DNA from: an uncultured Lachnospiraceae bacterium
GTDB lineage: Bacteria > Bacillota > Clostridia > Lachnospirales > Lachnospiraceae
Length of the DNA: 64,000 nucleotides
Assembly (NCBI GenBank): GCA_946405625.1
Contig: CAMJHQ010000008.1
Location: 53,066-117,065, forward strand
Reading direction: 5' to 3'
The position numbers and the translations under genes are program-made. How positions within the stretch are numbered: the stretch's first letter is position 1; the number at the start of each line of letters is the position of its first letter. A model generated the notes under the pieces. That model was not told where the DNA came from. It saw only the letters and a list, made by a program, of their open reading frames with translations, and ran no database searches. Below are positions 62,714-64,000 of the stretch, in pieces.

Positions 62714-63420
62714 GCTAATTTCTCCATTTTAACCGTTTTGTTGAACTCGACCGCCTGTAAAACAAGAAGTACTGCTGCAAGAAGCACAAATACTCTATGG
62801 TCGATTTTCAGAATGCCCGGCATGTTTTTGATTGTTTCACGCATTACAAATACGATTCCCGAAACCGCCAGACAGCTCCATACATTATCTCTGCCGAAAG
62901 AGGTTCTTTCGAGAATAAAGCAGATAGTGTTTGTCAGAGCAAAAGGAATTATCAACTGTACTGCTATCATGATCACTCCGCTATCCATACTTCTTGAAAA
63001 GATGATCGATACAAATGTGATAACAGCAAACTGAACAGATCCTATAGCAACCATTCTTGCAAAAAATGCTCCCTTGCCCGATAAAAGTGTTACCGATTCG
63101 AGTTCAAACATTTTGTACATCTTAGCTCTCATAGCTTCGAATACCCCGAGTCCAGCAAAAAACGGCATTATCATTGTCATTATATTCATAACATTCTTTG
63201 CTGTTTTGCCTGAGCTGAACAAAGTTACTATCAGGAGTGCCACAGACAGTATCCACATATAAATCCTGATATAACGTGCCTGAGTTAAAACCATCTTTAA
63301 ACCGCTGACTTTAACATCATTCATGTCTTTACGCATACTCTTGATAAATGCATCTTTTTTCATATAGTCCGGCGTTCCCGCATATTCAGATAACGCCATA
63401 CGTAAATCTTTATCTTTCAT
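62704..63420 (-). CDS. Membrane protein between sigma factor and ABC genes
   Basis: The 238-residue protein begins with about 50 soluble residues (MKDKDLRMALSEYAG...) and then six helices in pairs. The soluble start followed by a membrane part is the layout of a membrane-bound anti-sigma factor, but no CHCC zinc motif is present. It overlaps the sigma gene by 11 bp and the ATPase gene by 10 bp. It may either hold the sigma factor or be a second permease subunit. Confidence 0.65.
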   Translation of the reverse strand: MKDKDLRMALSEYAGTPDYMKKDAFIKSMRKDMNDVKVSGLKMVLTQARYIRIYMWILSVALLIVTLFSSGKTAKNVMNIMTMIMPFFAGLGVFEAMRAKMYKMFELESVTLLSGKGAFFARMVAIGSVQFAVITFVSIIFSRSMDSGVIMIAVQLIIPFALTNTICFILERTSFGRDNVWSCLAVSGIVFVMRETIKNMPGILKIDHRVFVLLAAVLLVLQAVEFNKTVKMEKLAWS

Positions 63421-63862
63421 GGCTCCCCCTTTCCAGCTCCTCTTTTAAAAGGCTCTTCGCTTTATTCAGTCTCCTGGTGAGTGCAAATCTTGAAATGCCG
63501 AACATTTTGGCTATTTCACCCACCGGCTCCTCATTTACAAACCTCAGTATCACTATCTCCCGATCTTCCTCAGAAAGCTTCTTAAGCGCTCCCGATATAG
63601 TCTGTTTTTCCAGTATCTCATCCTCAAATCCTTCTGACACAACCAGCATCTCTTCGTCTTCTGTTGATACCGGCTTTATTCGCCTGAACTCATCTATACA
63701 CAGATTCCTTGCAATCGTATATAGATATCTCTCGGGTTCTTTTGACTCAGATTTCAAAAATCTGAGGAATGTTTCCTGAGTCAGATCTTCGGCCAAAGAT
63801 TTATTATTCACTTTAAAGCAGATATACCTGTATATCTTGTCATAATAGTTCTCTATATCCAT
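63410..63862 (-). CDS. ECF-type sigma factor
   Basis: The 150-residue protein has region 2 (YRYICFKVNNKSLAEDLTQE and TFLRFLKS, with RYLYTIARNLCIDEFRR) and region 4 (LSEEDREIVILRFVNEEPVGEIAKMFGISRFALTRRLNKAK), without region 3, as in ECF sigma factors. AAAGAGG lies 8 nt before the ATG. As first gene of a four-gene overlapping unit it probably switches on the ABC-2 exporter in response to envelope stress or a toxin. Confidence 0.9.
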   Translation of the reverse strand: MDIENYYDKIYRYICFKVNNKSLAEDLTQETFLRFLKSESKEPERYLYTIARNLCIDEFRRIKPVSTEDEEMLVVSEGFEDEILEKQTISGALKKLSEEDREIVILRFVNEEPVGEIAKMFGISRFALTRRLNKAKSLLKEELERGSHER

Positions 63863-63894
63863 GGATTACCTCTTTCACTTTGTATGACGTATCA

Positions 63895-63922
63895 AGTATA
63901 CAAAATGTGCGCAAAAAATCAA
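63895..63922 (-). promoter_or_regulatory. Candidate promoter of the sigma factor operon
   Basis: TTGATT (63917-63922) and TATACT (63895-63900), minus strand, 16-bp spacer. Beyond it, to the window end, TTTAGGG recurs three times (63960-63996) without known meaning. Confidence 0.45.
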
Positions 63923-64000
63923 AAAAATTAGGCAGGAGATTTTTCGGATATCCAAAGTTTTTTAGGGTCTGTGATTTTTAGGGACAACCTTTAGGGTCTT

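Overview
The window looks like chromosomal DNA of an anaerobic, low-GC Gram-positive bacterium of the Clostridia, most likely Lachnospiraceae. The reasons are strong AGGAGG ribosome sites, TTGACA/TATAAT promoters, a giant Gram-positive surface protein with pilin-type repeats, MsmEFG-like sugar permeases, DUF3842, a long-form HPF, and TPM and zinc-ribbon membrane proteins. The genus cannot be fixed from the sequence. Nearly all genes lie on the minus strand; the exceptions are the secreted esterase (10.2-11.9 kb) and the ligase/amidotransferase pair (14.1-16.1 kb). I saw no rRNA, tRNA, CRISPR array, IS element or prophage.

Layout. 0-1.6 kb: NAD salvage (pncB fragment, NrtR-like Nudix regulator). 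1.8-9.8 kb: a block of mostly unrecognised genes (two Gln/Gly/Tyr-repeat membrane proteins, further membrane proteins, a divergent adenylosuccinate synthetase, a VWA protein and an acidic-tailed protein). Several of its promoters share a palindrome, ATTATC-N5-GATAAT, which suggests one regulon. 10-16.8 kb: secreted esterase, AraC regulator, a glutamate-cysteine-ligase-like protein overlapping a class II amidotransferase, and a flavodoxin. 16.9-26.8 kb: one 3297-residue surface protein with ten pilin-type repeats. 27-34 kb: two-component system, Ntn-hydrolase lipoprotein and MacB-type ABC exporter. 34-37.6 kb: Ni/Co ECF transporter (CbiM, CbiQ, CbiO) and DUF3842. 37.7-38.9 kb: dihydroorotase.

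39-47 kb: an operon joining a sugar-type binding protein and two importer permeases to an HlyD/MacA adaptor and a MacB-core-like protein, with no ATPase gene. 47-51 kb: thioredoxin reductase, TPM protein and zinc-ribbon membrane protein. 51.5-57.9 kb: a second two-component system plus ABC exporter module with a COG1361-like surface protein. 58-60.6 kb: hpf, a 0.5 kb AT-rich gap with a cluster of DnaA-box-like 9-mers, and an SH3/NlpC-P60 cell-wall hydrolase whose promoter carries a WalR-type site and four 22-bp tandem repeats. 60.9-63.9 kb: an ECF sigma factor with an ABC-2 transporter.

The most unusual general observation is that short degenerate tandem repeats (about 31-44 bp) sit directly behind stop codons at several gene ends. 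At 1770-1873 and 34835-34938 they are clear copies of the last codons of the gene including the stop. Many genes also have a better-supported start inside the longest open frame; the coordinates here use the start with the best ribosome site.
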